From: Marichromatium gracile
GTDB taxonomy: Bacteria > Pseudomonadota > Gammaproteobacteria > Chromatiales > Chromatiaceae
Direction: 5' to 3'
Assembly: GCF_004343155.1 (NCBI RefSeq)
Contig: NZ_SMDC01000003.1
Span: forward strand, 124,001 to 188,000
Length of the DNA stretch: 64,000 nt
Below are positions 1-9,132 of this stretch, piece after piece; within the stretch, counting starts at the first letter, position 1; every line of letters begins with the position of its first letter. Below the pieces are notes generated by a model. That model saw nothing but the letters and a program-made list of their open reading frames with translations, ran no database searches and was not told the origin of the DNA. The position numbers and the translations under genes were made by a program.

Positions 1-1152
1 GGCGTCGCGCCGCGGCTGGCCGTTGGTCGCCGGGGTGGGATGGAGCAGTTCGGCGAGGCTGAAGACATCGCCCTCGGCATCGATCTCGCCGCGCACCAGG
101 CTCCACAGGTGCTGAGCGTTGTTGAGCTGCATCACCTGCGGACCATCGATCGGCTCGATCCGCTCGCAGCAGCGCTCGAGCGCGGCGCGCACCGCCTCGA
201 CCACCACCTGGTGCTCGTGCAGGTTCTTGGCGCAGCCGAGCAGCTCGACGGTGAGTGCCGCGTCGCGCGCGGCGTCGGCGGCGCGGCAGGCGGTGCCGGC
301 GATGGCGTCGGCCTCGACCCGGCGACCGCGCAGGGTGAACAGCCGCTCGGGGGTGGCGGCGACGAAACAGCTCTCGCGGTGACGGACGTTGATCACCTGA
401 CAGGAGGGGAAGAGATAGGCCAGGGCGTCGTTGAGCCGGTCGAGGTCGAAGCGGCGGTGCCCCTGCAGCCGCTGGCGCCGGCACAGCACCAGTTTCTCCA
501 GCGGGCCGTCACGCTCGATGGCGTCGAGCGCGGCGAGCACCAGGTCGCGCCAGGGCTCGAGCGCCGGCTCGCTGGGACCGCGTTCGAGCGTGGCCGGGGT
601 CTGCGGGGTGCGTGCCGGTTGCGCGAGCAGCGGGACCAGTCGCTCCAGCCAGTCATCCCAGCGCGCCAGCAGGGCCTCGGGCTCGACCGGCAGGCGGGCG
701 GTGAGGATCAGCGCCGATTGCTCGTTGGTGGTGTTGAGTGCGACCTCGGGGATCCAGTAGACGGCGTTGGGCAGGTCGGAGGCGCCGGGCGTGGTGGTCG
801 GCTCGGGGGTGGCGGCGAAGCCGAGCATGGCGAAGCCGCCGAGTCCGGTCTCGTCGGGGTCGAGCTGGTGCCAGTCGGGGGCGGTGGCGCGCGCCCGTTG
901 GCGCAGTTGCTGCAACCGCTGCTCGCCCTCGGCCCGCCACTCGGCGGCGATGCCGTAGCCGGCGCGCAGCTCGCCGCGATGGTTGTGGGCGAACTGGAAG
1001 CGCGGGCCGGAGAGCTCGGGAGCGGCATGGAGCGGCTGGGGCAGCTCGAGGGCGAGCGAGACGAGTCCGTGCGCGCGGGTGAATGCAGGAGTGGCGATCG
1101 CCTCGCGAACGCGAGCCTTGAGCTGCTCGAGGCGTTGGAGCGGTGCAAGCAT
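1..1152 (-). CDS. menF: Isochorismate synthase MenF, 3' end outside window
   Basis: Converts chorismate to isochorismate, the entry step to menaquinone (or to siderophores in EntC-type enzymes). The 384 visible codons start at the ATG ending at 1152 and run off the left edge, so about 50-80 C-terminal residues are missing. The chorismate-binding domain begins near residue 190. Visible landmarks are LEKLVLCR with the probable catalytic Lys220, ATPERLF near 266, AIAGT near 283, and NAQHLWS followed by LLHPTPATNGQPR at the edge. The divergent N-terminal 190 residues are normal for the family. MenF is preferred to EntC because no siderophore gene is nearby and Chromatiaceae make menaquinone. The rest of a men operon is not visible, so the pathway is inferred. 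Confidence 0.88.
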   Translation of the reverse strand, partial: MLAPLQRLEQLKARVREAIATPAFTRAHGLVSLALELPQPLHAAPELSGPRFQFAHNHRGELRAGYGIAAEWRAEGEQRLQQLRQRARATAPDWHQLDPDETGLGGFAMLGFAATPEPTTTPGASDLPNAVYWIPEVALNTTNEQSALILTARLPVEPEALLARWDDWLERLVPLLAQPARTPQTPATLERGPSEPALEPWRDLVLAALDAIERDGPLEKLVLCRRQRLQGHRRFDLDRLNDALAYLFPSCQVINVRHRESCFVAATPERLFTLRGRRVEADAIAGTACRAADAARDAALTVELLGCAKNLHEHQVVVEAVRAALERCCERIEPIDGPQVMQLNNAQHLWSLVRGEIDAEGDVFSLAELLHPTPATNGQPRRDA

Positions 1153-1232
1153 GGGATAGATCGATGGACCGGGATTGAGTGCACGGCGCGCGCGGGCGCG
1201 CCGGCGTTGGTGTCAGGGCTGTGTCGGGGCCG

Positions 1233-2171
1233 TCAGCCGGCGGACCGCTCGGACCAGAAGCGGTCGATGGCCGCGGTGGTCTCGGCGGGCCGGTCCCACT
1301 GCGGCATGCCACGGGTCGGCGCGATGCGCTCGGCGCGCCAATTGTCATGACGGCAGAGGAAGTCGGGCAACTCGTGGAAGTCGATATTGGGGTCGCGATC
1401 GTAGAGCACCAGCACCGGCTGGGTGAGCGAGTCGTAGAGACGCTCGCCGGCCTCGGGGGTGAACAGCTGCCCGGAGAGGAAGTAGAGCGGTGCGTACTTG
1501 GCCCCCGGCTGGTGGGAGGTGGCGTAGGCGTAGTCGACCATCTCGGGCGGGGTCGGACCGGCGAAGGCCTGACGATAGAAGTACTTGATGCTCGGGCGCG
1601 AGGTCAGCAGCCGGAACAGGCCGTCGTTGAGTCCGGGGATGCTGAGCGCGCGGTGGACACGCTCGGCGGCGACCCCGGTGGGCATGGCGCGGGCGTTGAA
1701 GCCGGTGGGCGAGAGCAGTACCAACGAGCCGATGCGCTGCGGGCGCAGCGCGGTGGCGCGGGCGGCGAACTCGCAGCCGAGCGAGAAGGCGACCAGGTCG
1801 ATCTCACCCTCGTCCTCGACCACCCGGTCGAGGAAGTCGACCAGGGCGTTGGCGTAGAGTTCGGGCGAGTAGCGGCGGTTGCCGCGATCGGAGCGACCGA
1901 AGCCGGGCAGGTCGAGGGCATAGACCCGGCGCTCGCCGCGATAGCGCTCGAACAGCGGCTTCATCTCGAAGGCGCTGGGCGCGGCGTTGACGCTGTGCAC
2001 CAGCACCAGCGGGCGCGTCCCGCTGGGGCCGTCGACATAGTAGTGGATGCGGCCACCGTGCTCGGTGACGAGGTCGTGTGCGGGCGCCTCGAGCGCCGGT
2101 GCCAGCTCGACACCGCCGCCTGTGCTGTGTTGCTCGGGACGGGCGATGGAGGAGTCGATACCTGAGTCCAT
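1233..2171 (-). CDS. Alpha/beta-hydrolase fold protein lacking the usual catalytic His
   Basis: 312 residues with an alpha/beta-hydrolase core. LVLVHS near residue 56 corresponds to the oxyanion strand, DLPGFGRSD follows near 88, and the nucleophile elbow is VAFSLG with Ser130. The C-terminal stretch aligns with the GHLPHWERP region of classical hydrolases but reads RGMPQWDRP, so the usual catalytic His is replaced. The first 30 residues are low complexity. The start has a strong AGAGGTGA ribosome-binding site overlapping the stop of the upstream gene, so the two are translationally coupled. Proximity to menF raises MenH, but the missing His and the partner gene argue against it. Substrate unknown. 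Confidence 0.7.
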   Translation of the reverse strand: MDSGIDSSIARPEQHSTGGGVELAPALEAPAHDLVTEHGGRIHYYVDGPSGTRPLVLVHSVNAAPSAFEMKPLFERYRGERRVYALDLPGFGRSDRGNRRYSPELYANALVDFLDRVVEDEGEIDLVAFSLGCEFAARATALRPQRIGSLVLLSPTGFNARAMPTGVAAERVHRALSIPGLNDGLFRLLTSRPSIKYFYRQAFAGPTPPEMVDYAYATSHQPGAKYAPLYFLSGQLFTPEAGERLYDSLTQPVLVLYDRDPNIDFHELPDFLCRHDNWRAERIAPTRGMPQWDRPAETTAAIDRFWSERSAG

Positions 2172-2178
2172 GTGATTG

Positions 2179-3687
2179 TCACCTCTTGTCTTGAGTGGAC
2201 GCGAGTGCGTCGATGCCGGGCGTCTCGCGCTCGGCGCGGCGGCAGATCTCGCGGGTCAGCCGTTTGAATACCAGACGGTGGATGGGTTCCAGCGCGTACC
2301 AGTAGAGCAACCCCCAGACCCCGGCCGGATGCCAGTAGCCGCTGGTGGTGAGCCGGGCGCGACCGGGGCCGCGCGGCTCGATCTCGAACTCCATCATACC
2401 CGCCCCGGGGGCGCGCATGCCGAACCCGAGGGTCAGGCGTCGCTCCGGTTCGAGTCCGATCACCGTCCAGTGGTCGATGCGATCGCCGGCGCGCAGCTGC
2501 TGCGGATGACGCCGGCCTCGGCTGCGCCCGGGGCCGCCGATGGCCCAATCGAACCACTCGCGGAGCGACCACAGGGCATTGCAGCAGTAGTAGCGGTTGT
2601 CGCCGCCGATGGCCGCGAGCAGCCGCCACAGCGCGGCGGGGTCGGCGCTGGTCTCCGCGCTCACCCGCAGCCGCTTGGCGTAATAGGCGTAGTCCGGGCG
2701 CTGCTGGCGCGCGCCCAGCGCGCCCTCGGTCCAGCGGCTGATCACGGCGGTGCGGCGTTCGGCGTCGAGCGCGGCGGCGACCGCCTCGCGGAAATCGAGC
2801 AGCCGTTGCGGCAACAGGCGGCGCAGCTCGGCGTCGTCGGCGTGGAAGTCGTGGCGCAGCCCGCCGATGAGGGCGCGGGCGATGTCGGTCGGCACCGCGG
2901 TGACCAGCCGCAGCCAATAGGCCGACAGCCCCGGGGTGAGGACCGGGACCGGCAGGATCCAGGGGGGACGACGCCCGGCGGTCTCGGCCAGGATGCGCAT
3001 CATCTCGGCATAGGTCAGCTGTTGTGGGCCCGCGGCATCGAAGCTGCGACCCGCGCTGGCGTCGACCCAGGGGATGCGCGCGAGATAGTACAGCAGGTTA
3101 TCGAGCGCGATCGGTGGCGACAGGGACTGCACCCAGCGCGGGGTGATCATCACCGGCAGATGATAAACCAAATCGCGCATCACCTCGAACGCCGCCGAGC
3201 CCGGCCCGACGATGATCCCGGCGCGCAGCTCGGTGACCGGGACCGGGCCCTCGCGCAGCACCTCGCCGGTGCGCCGGCGCGAGACGATGTGCTCGCTGGT
3301 GGCCGTCGCCGGCGCCAGCCCGCCGAGATAGACGATGCGCCCGACCCCTGCGGCGGCCGCGGCGGCGGCGAAGTTGCGCGCCGCCTCCAGGTCGAGCCGG
3401 GCGAAGCCGCGCCCGGCGGCCATCGAGTGCACCAGATAGTAGGCGACCTCGATCCCGGCGAGCGCGGCGGGCAGGGTGGCGGGGTCGAGGGCGTCGGCCG
3501 CGACCAGCTCGACGCCCTCCCAGCCGCGCGCCGCGAGCACCGCCGGGTTGCGCGCGCTGGCGCGTACCCGGTGGCCGCGTGCGCGCAGCAGTGGCACCAG
3601 GTGGCCGCCGATATAGCCGCTGGCGCCGAAGACCAGACAGTGCGTGCTGCGTTCGGTATCGGGGCTGGGGTGGGGCTGGTCGTTCAT
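2179..3687 (-). CDS. NAD(P)-binding Rossmann protein with DUF2867-type C-terminal domain
   Basis: About 502 residues. The N-terminal part is an atypical short-chain dehydrogenase/NmrA-like Rossmann domain, with the dinucleotide motif GASGYIGG, then YYLVHSM and GRIVYLGGL. The C-terminal ~170 residues (YYCCNALWSLREWFDW, DRIDHWTVIGLEP, WHPAGVWGLLYWY) resemble the DUF2867 domain of predicted nucleoside-diphosphate-sugar epimerase-like proteins. The ATG ending at 3687 was chosen because GGAG lies about 10 nt upstream. An in-frame ATG at 3732 lacks such a site. The downstream hydrolase starts 7 nt after the stop. A lipid or quinone-linked redox role is possible but not shown. Confidence 0.72.
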   Translation of the reverse strand: MNDQPHPSPDTERSTHCLVFGASGYIGGHLVPLLRARGHRVRASARNPAVLAARGWEGVELVAADALDPATLPAALAGIEVAYYLVHSMAAGRGFARLDLEAARNFAAAAAAAGVGRIVYLGGLAPATATSEHIVSRRRTGEVLREGPVPVTELRAGIIVGPGSAAFEVMRDLVYHLPVMITPRWVQSLSPPIALDNLLYYLARIPWVDASAGRSFDAAGPQQLTYAEMMRILAETAGRRPPWILPVPVLTPGLSAYWLRLVTAVPTDIARALIGGLRHDFHADDAELRRLLPQRLLDFREAVAAALDAERRTAVISRWTEGALGARQQRPDYAYYAKRLRVSAETSADPAALWRLLAAIGGDNRYYCCNALWSLREWFDWAIGGPGRSRGRRHPQQLRAGDRIDHWTVIGLEPERRLTLGFGMRAPGAGMMEFEIEPRGPGRARLTTSGYWHPAGVWGLLYWYALEPIHRLVFKRLTREICRRAERETPGIDALASTQDKR

Positions 3688-3887
3688 CGTCGGGGCTCCG
3701 CTCGGCGATCCTGGGGGCGACATTGCCGTCATCTTCTAGCGCACTTGCGGGTCGCAGTGGTGCGCTGCAATGGCGCGGCCTGTCGTCGCCTTGAGGCGGC
3801 GGTCGTCGACAGGGCGTGAGCGGGGTTTGCGCCCCCGATGCCTTTGTGGTTCAACTGACCGCATCGAGCCCATCCCGAGGACGCCGC

Positions 3888-4631
3888 TTGCGCACGTTCG
3901 CCCGTACTCCATTGTTGCTCCTGTGGTGCTGTCTGGCGGCGTTGTTGAGCGCGGGCTGTGCCGGGACCGGCGCGGTTCGTGACACGGCCGCCGGCGATGA
4001 CGCCGTGGTGCGACTCTATCCGGGCACGGGCGCACGGGCGGGCGATCTGGTGGTGCTCGGGCACGGTTTCCTGCGCAAGCAGTCGACCCTGGCCGGACTG
4101 GCGCGGACCCTGGCTGCGGCCGGGGTCGATTGCGCGACCCTCGACTTCACCGCGCAACGCCCCTGGGACGGCGCCCATCTGCGCAACGGTCTGGCGATGA
4201 TCGGCGTCGCCGATCGGCTCGGTGCGCGTCGGGTGGTCTATGTCGGCTTCTCGGCCGGTGGGCTGGCGGCGTTGGTGGCCGCGCGCAATGATCCGCGCGC
4301 CCGTGGTGTGGTCACCCTGGATCTGGTCGACGCCGCCGGGCTCGGGCGCGTCACGGCCGCGGCGCTGCGCGTGCCGCTGGTCGGGCTGGAGGGCGAGCCG
4401 GGGCGCTGCAATGCACACAATGGGGCAGGGCTGGTCCATGCCCAGGCCCCTCGGGGGCGGCTCGAACGCATCGCCGGCGCTGGTCACTGCGACTTCGAGT
4501 CGCCGACCGACCTGCTGTGCGAGATGCTTTGCGGCGAGGCCGATCCGGCCCTCGGCGCGTTGGTACGCGCGCGTGCCAGCGCCGCGGTGCTGGCGTTGCT
4601 GGAGCCTGTGGATTCCACCTCGGCGGAGTGA
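3888..4631 (+). CDS. Alpha/beta-hydrolase lipoprotein
   Basis: Probably an outer- or inner-membrane-anchored serine hydrolase of about 247 residues. The chosen TTG start has GAGGA 6 nt upstream and gives a compact lipoprotein signal: RTFAR, a hydrophobic stretch, then the lipobox LSAGC. An upstream in-frame GTG at 3816 would add 24 residues in front of the signal and is less likely. The hydrolase motifs look intact: LVVLGHGFL, the elbow VGFSAGG (GxSxG), DLVDAAG, and the late His in GAGHCDFES. The product lies 4 nt upstream of the Nudix gene, suggesting one transcript. Substrate not predictable. Confidence 0.75.
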   Translation: MRTFARTPLLLLWCCLAALLSAGCAGTGAVRDTAAGDDAVVRLYPGTGARAGDLVVLGHGFLRKQSTLAGLARTLAAAGVDCATLDFTAQRPWDGAHLRNGLAMIGVADRLGARRVVYVGFSAGGLAALVAARNDPRARGVVTLDLVDAAGLGRVTAAALRVPLVGLEGEPGRCNAHNGAGLVHAQAPRGRLERIAGAGHCDFESPTDLLCEMLCGEADPALGALVRARASAAVLALLEPVDSTSAE

Positions 4632-4635
4632 CCCG

Positions 4636-5247
4636 ATGCTTTCCCGACTCGCACACTGGATCGAACGACACCCGCCGCTGCATCGTCTGGCGCTGCGGTT
4701 GTGGCGGTTGTTCCCGGCGCGCCTGGCCGGATTCCTCAAGGGGGTGTTCGCGCGCCGCTGGGTGGTGGGCGCGGTGGCGGTGATGATCGACGAGACGGTG
4801 ACGCCGCCCGAGGTGCTGCTGGTCGAGCACAGCTATCGGCGTCGCGGTGCCTGGGGACTGCCGGGCGGTTCGGTGGAGTCGATCCCGGGCAGCCCCACCG
4901 CGCCGGGTGGGCCGGCCTCGCCGGACGACGTGCTCGAGGCGACCCTGGCGCGCGAGGTCGAGGAGGAGCTGGGTCTCGCCATCGAGGGGATCGAACTGCT
5001 GCGCGTCGATGCCGTGCCTTTCATCCCCGAGGAGCCCGGTCCCTACCGCCTCGACTTCTATTTTCGCTGCCGTCCGGTGGCGGGTTTCGCGACGCTGCGC
5101 GAGGCCGCCGCGGCGCCGCGCTCGCCCGAGATCACCGCGGTGCGGATGGTGGCGCTGCCGGCGCTCGCCGACTACGACCTGTTCTCGCCCGACGCCCGCT
5201 TCCTCCGCGAGGATCTGCCACGGCTCTGTCCGGGGCTGGCTGATTGA
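4636..5247 (+). CDS. Nudix hydrolase
   Basis: 203 residues. The Nudix box is split: the GGSVES half is separated from the catalytic helix REVEEELGL by a Pro/Gly-rich insertion of about a dozen residues (SIPGSPTAPGG). The helix keeps the REUXEEXGU metal-binding Glu residues, so pyrophosphohydrolase activity on a nucleoside-diphosphate-linked substrate is likely. An amphipathic or hydrophobic N-terminal stretch (residues 1-45, LRLWRLFPARLAGFLKG) precedes the domain and may contact the membrane. The ATG is 4 nt after the lipoprotein stop. The gene converges with the phosphate symporter, with only 3 nt between stops. Confidence 0.85.
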   Translation: MLSRLAHWIERHPPLHRLALRLWRLFPARLAGFLKGVFARRWVVGAVAVMIDETVTPPEVLLVEHSYRRRGAWGLPGGSVESIPGSPTAPGGPASPDDVLEATLAREVEEELGLAIEGIELLRVDAVPFIPEEPGPYRLDFYFRCRPVAGFATLREAAAAPRSPEITAVRMVALPALADYDLFSPDARFLREDLPRLCPGLAD

Positions 5248-5250
5248 CGC

Positions 5251-7047
5251 TCAGGCGGCCTCGTCGAGCGGTTGCTCGACGGTCTTGGCCATGCGCTTGG
5301 CGAAGTAGTAGATGCGCTTGAGCTTCTCGATGATGTCGACCTCGATGGTGTAGGCGGGGATGCGCTTGGGTTCCTGCGCGACCAGGCGCTGTGCCTGGTG
5401 CACCGCCGCCGAGTCGGCGATGCGCGAGATCTCCTGCTTCATGGTGGTGACGCTGCGCGCGGCCAGCTCGTTGTTCTGCGCCACCGCCTGGATCGCCGCG
5501 GTCACCGCGCGGGTGACGCTGTGGTGGAAGCCGTTGAGGACCTGACGGGTCGGCGTGCTGATCGAGACCCCGGCGTCGATGCGCTGGTGGCCGAGCATCA
5601 CCAGGTTGGTCTCGACCACGTCGCCGATGTTCTCGAGGTCGTTGACCGCCTCCATCAGCCCCATCAACTCGCCGGTCTGACGCTCGGTGAGACTCAGTCG
5701 ACTGATCTTGCCGAGATAGGTGAGGATCTGCGCGTGCAGGGTGTCGACGTCGTTGTCCATCAGCTCGACCTCGCGCAGCATCTGTTTGTCGCCGCTGAGG
5801 ATTGCCGGCATGCTGCGATCGAGCATGCGCTGGACGTACTCGCCCATGTGCAGGATCTCCAGCCGTACCCGGTCGAGCGCGAGCGACGGGGTGGTGAGCA
5901 GCTCGTCGTCGAGATACTTGGCGCGCACCGCCACCGCCGCCTCGCCGAGCGGGCGCTCCGGTACCAGCCATTCCACCAGACGTGCGAACTGACCGGCGAA
6001 GCCGATGAAGATCAGGGTGTTGGCGATGTTGAACAGGGTGTGGGCGTTGGCCAGCTGGCGGGGCACCTCGGCGGCGAGACGCTCGGCGCCGGCGAGCTCG
6101 GGGTGACGCGGCGAGATCTCCTGCACCAGGAGCGACAGCTCGCCGATGAAACCGACCCAGAGCACCACCCCGGCGACATTGAAGATGACGTGCACCAGCG
6201 CCGCGCGCAGCGCCTCGCGTGACTTGCCGATCGCGGCCAGCAGCGCGGTGACACAGGTGCCGATGTTGGCGCCGAAGGCCAGGGCGATGCCGGTCGGCAG
6301 GGTGATGAAGCCCTGGCTGGCCATGACGATGGCGATGCCGGTGGTCGCCGCCGAGGACTGGATCAAGCCGGTGAAGACCGCCGCCACCAGGATGCCGAGC
6401 AGCGGGTTCTCCAGCCGGGTCATGAAATCGAGGAAGGGCTGATAGCTGCGCAGCGGCGCCATCGCCTCGCTCATCACCCCCATGCCGAAGAACACCATCC
6501 CCAGCCCCATCAGCATCCCGCCGTAGTGACGCGCGCGCTCGCCCTTGGCGAAGAACTGCAGGGTGAAGCCGACGCCGATCATCAACAGCGCCGCCTCGGT
6601 GACCTGGAAGGCGATCAGCTGGGCGGTGACGGTCGAACCGATGTTGGCGCCCATGATCACCCCGACCGACTGCGACAGGGTCATCAGCCCGGCGCTGATG
6701 AAGCCGACCACCAGCACCGTGGTCACCGAGGAGGAGTTGATCACCGCGGTGACGAAGGCGCCGGTGAGCGCGCCCATGAAGCGGTTGACGGTGAGCTTGG
6801 CGAGGATGTCCTTCATGCGCTCGCCGGCGACCGCCTTGAGCGCGTTGGCCATCTGCTCCATGCCGAAGAGGAACAGCGCCAGACCGCCGAACAGTCCCAT
6901 GCCCATGGTGGTCCAGTCGATCGTCTCGGCGGCCTCGTCGGCTAGGGCGAGGGTGGGCAGGGCGAATGCGCCCAGGGCGCAGATCAGCAGTGGCCACAGA
7001 CGCTGGGCGGGATGGTGGTGTGGGGGCGGCGGAGGGGTCGGCTTCAT
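5251..7047 (-). CDS. Na/Pi-cotransporter family protein with PhoU-like tail
   Basis: 598 residues. After a signal-like N-terminus (LICALGAFALPTLALADE) comes a NptA/PF02690-type membrane domain (about residues 30-330) with the two inverted repeats of the family: GANIGSTVT with NSSSVTT, and GANIGTCVT with QSSAATTG. The C-terminal 250 residues are helical and PhoU-like (LDRVRLEILHMGEYVQRML, NDLENIGD, KLKRIYYFAKR). Known relatives move phosphate with sodium, and the PhoU-like tail is thought to sense phosphate status. The start codon overlaps the stop of the upstream usp gene in an ATGA arrangement. Its phosphate role is supported by the Pit transporter and DUF47 genes downstream. Confidence 0.9.
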   Translation of the reverse strand: MKPTPPPPPHHHPAQRLWPLLICALGAFALPTLALADEAAETIDWTTMGMGLFGGLALFLFGMEQMANALKAVAGERMKDILAKLTVNRFMGALTGAFVTAVINSSSVTTVLVVGFISAGLMTLSQSVGVIMGANIGSTVTAQLIAFQVTEAALLMIGVGFTLQFFAKGERARHYGGMLMGLGMVFFGMGVMSEAMAPLRSYQPFLDFMTRLENPLLGILVAAVFTGLIQSSAATTGIAIVMASQGFITLPTGIALAFGANIGTCVTALLAAIGKSREALRAALVHVIFNVAGVVLWVGFIGELSLLVQEISPRHPELAGAERLAAEVPRQLANAHTLFNIANTLIFIGFAGQFARLVEWLVPERPLGEAAVAVRAKYLDDELLTTPSLALDRVRLEILHMGEYVQRMLDRSMPAILSGDKQMLREVELMDNDVDTLHAQILTYLGKISRLSLTERQTGELMGLMEAVNDLENIGDVVETNLVMLGHQRIDAGVSISTPTRQVLNGFHHSVTRAVTAAIQAVAQNNELAARSVTTMKQEISRIADSAAVHQAQRLVAQEPKRIPAYTIEVDIIEKLKRIYYFAKRMAKTVEQPLDEAA

Positions 7048-7526
7048 GGAGTACGGTTGCGGGGAGATTTGACGATGGTCACCGGGATCGTCGCGCGGTG
7101 GACCACGCGTTCGGCCACCGAGCCGATCAGCAGGTGTCTGAGTCCGGTCAGCCCCTTGCTGCCCATCACGATCTGCTGCGCCGTTCGGCGCTCGGCGATC
7201 TCGAGGATACGGGTGCTCGGCAGGCCCTTGACCAGCAGGGTCTCGGCGCCCTGCAGTGGCCCGAGGTCGGGGTGGCGCGCGCTCACCGCGGCGACGAACT
7301 CATCGAACATCTCGGCGGCGCCGTCCTCGATGCGGTGGAGCTGCTTCTTCTTCAGTGCGCGCCCGTAGTAGCCGGGCATGCTGAAGGGATCGTGGACGAC
7401 GTGAAGGATCAGCAGTGGTCGCTCGCGACAGGTGGCCAGCTCGGCGGCGAACGTCAGCGCGGCCTCCGAGTGCGGCGAGAAGTCCACCGGTACCAGGATC
7501 GGGCTGGGGGCGGTCGGCTTGGTCAT
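7044..7526 (-). CDS. Universal stress protein (UspA family, ATP-binding type)
   Basis: 160 residues, single Usp domain. The N-terminus ILVPVDFSPHSEAAL and the nucleotide loop G-x2-G-x9-GS (MGSKGL...IGSVAERV) are both present, placing it in the ATP-binding class rather than the UspA class that lacks the loop. The stop overlaps the ATG of the Na/Pi symporter by 4 nt, so the two are co-translated. A regulatory link between Usp and phosphate uptake is an inference from this coupling. The stretch from 7527 to 7671 upstream holds no gene and may carry the promoter. Confidence 0.92.
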   Translation of the reverse strand: MTKPTAPSPILVPVDFSPHSEAALTFAAELATCRERPLLILHVVHDPFSMPGYYGRALKKKQLHRIEDGAAEMFDEFVAAVSARHPDLGPLQGAETLLVKGLPSTRILEIAERRTAQQIVMGSKGLTGLRHLLIGSVAERVVHRATIPVTIVKSPRNRTP

Positions 7527-7671
7527 CGATGCTCCTGGTCGCCTGCGGGTTGTCCATGCCGGTCATGGGGTCAGGGTCGGGGCGGACACCGGCGAACACC
7601 AGGCCGCGCGGCCTGGCGGTCCCCGCATTATGACACCTGTCTGACGGAATCGTGACGACGCCGGGTCGATC

Positions 7672-9132
7672 TCAGGCGTTGGCGGAGAAGTGGTTGTAGG
7701 CGGCCAGCTGCGGCTCGCTCGGGTAGCGCAGCGGCAGCAGGTGCTTGCGCCCGCGGGTGATCACCCCGATCCAGTCGGGGTGGGCGCCGTAGAGCACGTG
7801 GTGATTGGCGATGCCGCCGGCGTCGATCCAGCAGGTCTCGTCGCGCGACAGCGGGGTATGGCCGACGATGCAGGGGGTCTGCTCGCGCACCCCGAGACAG
7901 CGGCGCAGCCGTGCCAGATCGCTCGCGCCATAGCCCTTGGGCGAGTTGTTGCGGCGCAGCCGCACATGGGTGAGCTGATGGGCGAGGCGCGGATGGCGGT
8001 CGATCTCGACCAGCATCTGCCAGGTGCAATAGCCGGTCGGCGGGCCGGCGTGACAGGCGATATAGCTGGGGGCCACGGCGACATAGGGCAGCAGGTCGTA
8101 GAAACGCTGCATGGCGTCGCGATAGGCCTGGCCCCGAGTGGTGATCAGGTGCTGCTCCCAGACCAGCCCCTGGGGGATGCCGGCCTTGCTGATCTCGTCG
8201 GAGAAGCTGTCGTGGTTGCCGCGCAGATAGAACACCCGGTCGGGAAAGCGCACCTTGAGGCGGAAGATCAGCTCCATCATCAGCACCGAGTCCTCCATCT
8301 CCGCCTCGCGCCCGGGGGCGTCGGGTTGGACCGCATCGCCGAGCAGGATCAGCACCGCGCTGCCCTCGGCGAGCGCATCGAGGAAACCGCCCTGGGTGAG
8401 CACCACCAGCAGGTTGTCGATGCGGGCGTGGAGATCGCCGACGAAGATCGGGCGCGCGCGCTCGGGCAGCGCCAGCAGCCCGCCGGGCCGATCGTCCGCG
8501 GTGCGTATCCGGTAGGGCTCGGTGGCGAGCAGGGCGTTGACCTGCTCGAGCAGCGTCAGCGCTTCGGCGCCGGGCAGCGGTTCCAGCGGGCCGCGCAACA
8601 GGCCGTGCAGCTGGCCGAGCTGGCGCCGTCGCCAGCGGGCCATGCGCTCGCGCGCGCTGCGCGCGGTGAGCGGGGCGATACAGGCCGGGGCGCGGGTCGA
8701 CTTGCGCTTGAGCGCCAGCCCCTTGGGCGAGAGCTTGAGCCGCAGGTGACGCTCCTCGACCAGCTTGGGGTAGCGCAGCAGACGACGCTGCAGTTGATCG
8801 CGTCGCCCGAGGGTGAGCGCCTCGCCGTGATAGAGACGGAGGAACCCGCTGATGTCGCTGAAGTACTCCTCGGGGTCGAGCAGCAGATAGTCGCCGCTGG
8901 GTTGGAGCTGGGCGTTGGCGTCGAAACACAGTTCCGGGTAGAGGTGCAGGCGGTAGCCGGGTTCGCTGCCGAGCTGGATCTGCAGCGGCAGGGTCGGTGC
9001 GGGGATGCGCACCTTCTCGGTACCGAGCCGCAGCGAGCCGCTGAGATCGACGTCCTCGCAACCCTCCAGCTCCTGGACCAGGCCGTGGAACTGCTGGAGG
9101 AAGGTCTTACGGGCGTTGCGTTTTGTCGCCAT
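7672..9132 (-). CDS. PPP-type metallophosphatase with long N-terminal domain
   Basis: 486 residues. The C-terminal half has the metallophosphoesterase signature set: FVGDLHARIDN (GDxH), ILLGDAVQ (GD), YLRGNHDSF (GNHD), then HAGPPTG and VGHTPLSR, consistent with a serine/threonine-type phosphoprotein phosphatase. The N-terminal 215 residues are not recognised; they include LLLDPEEYFSDISGFLRLYHG and a basic helix RERMARWRRRQ. The ATG ending at 9132 lies inside the 3' end of the P-loop gene, with a 26-nt overlap in another frame. The pair is therefore coupled and may form a kinase/phosphatase couple. The target is unknown. Confidence 0.82.
   Translation of the reverse strand: MATKRNARKTFLQQFHGLVQELEGCEDVDLSGSLRLGTEKVRIPAPTLPLQIQLGSEPGYRLHLYPELCFDANAQLQPSGDYLLLDPEEYFSDISGFLRLYHGEALTLGRRDQLQRRLLRYPKLVEERHLRLKLSPKGLALKRKSTRAPACIAPLTARSARERMARWRRRQLGQLHGLLRGPLEPLPGAEALTLLEQVNALLATEPYRIRTADDRPGGLLALPERARPIFVGDLHARIDNLLVVLTQGGFLDALAEGSAVLILLGDAVQPDAPGREAEMEDSVLMMELIFRLKVRFPDRVFYLRGNHDSFSDEISKAGIPQGLVWEQHLITTRGQAYRDAMQRFYDLLPYVAVAPSYIACHAGPPTGYCTWQMLVEIDRHPRLAHQLTHVRLRRNNSPKGYGASDLARLRRCLGVREQTPCIVGHTPLSRDETCWIDAGGIANHHVLYGAHPDWIGVITRGRKHLLPLRYPSEPQLAAYNHFSANA

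Noticed and set aside
40..1350. Long plus-strand open frame opposite menF and the hydrolase
   Set aside because: Its translation has the Val/Gly/Ala/Asp-rich look of an antisense frame in GC-rich DNA, while the minus strand gives clear MenF and hydrolase motifs.
1233..2171. MenH assignment for the hydrolase next to menF
   Set aside because: The catalytic His is missing and the gene is coupled to a Rossmann protein, not to menD or menF.
2176..3819. 547-codon plus-strand open frame
   Set aside because: Antisense to the Rossmann/DUF2867 gene; no domain seen and it runs across the gene's promoter.
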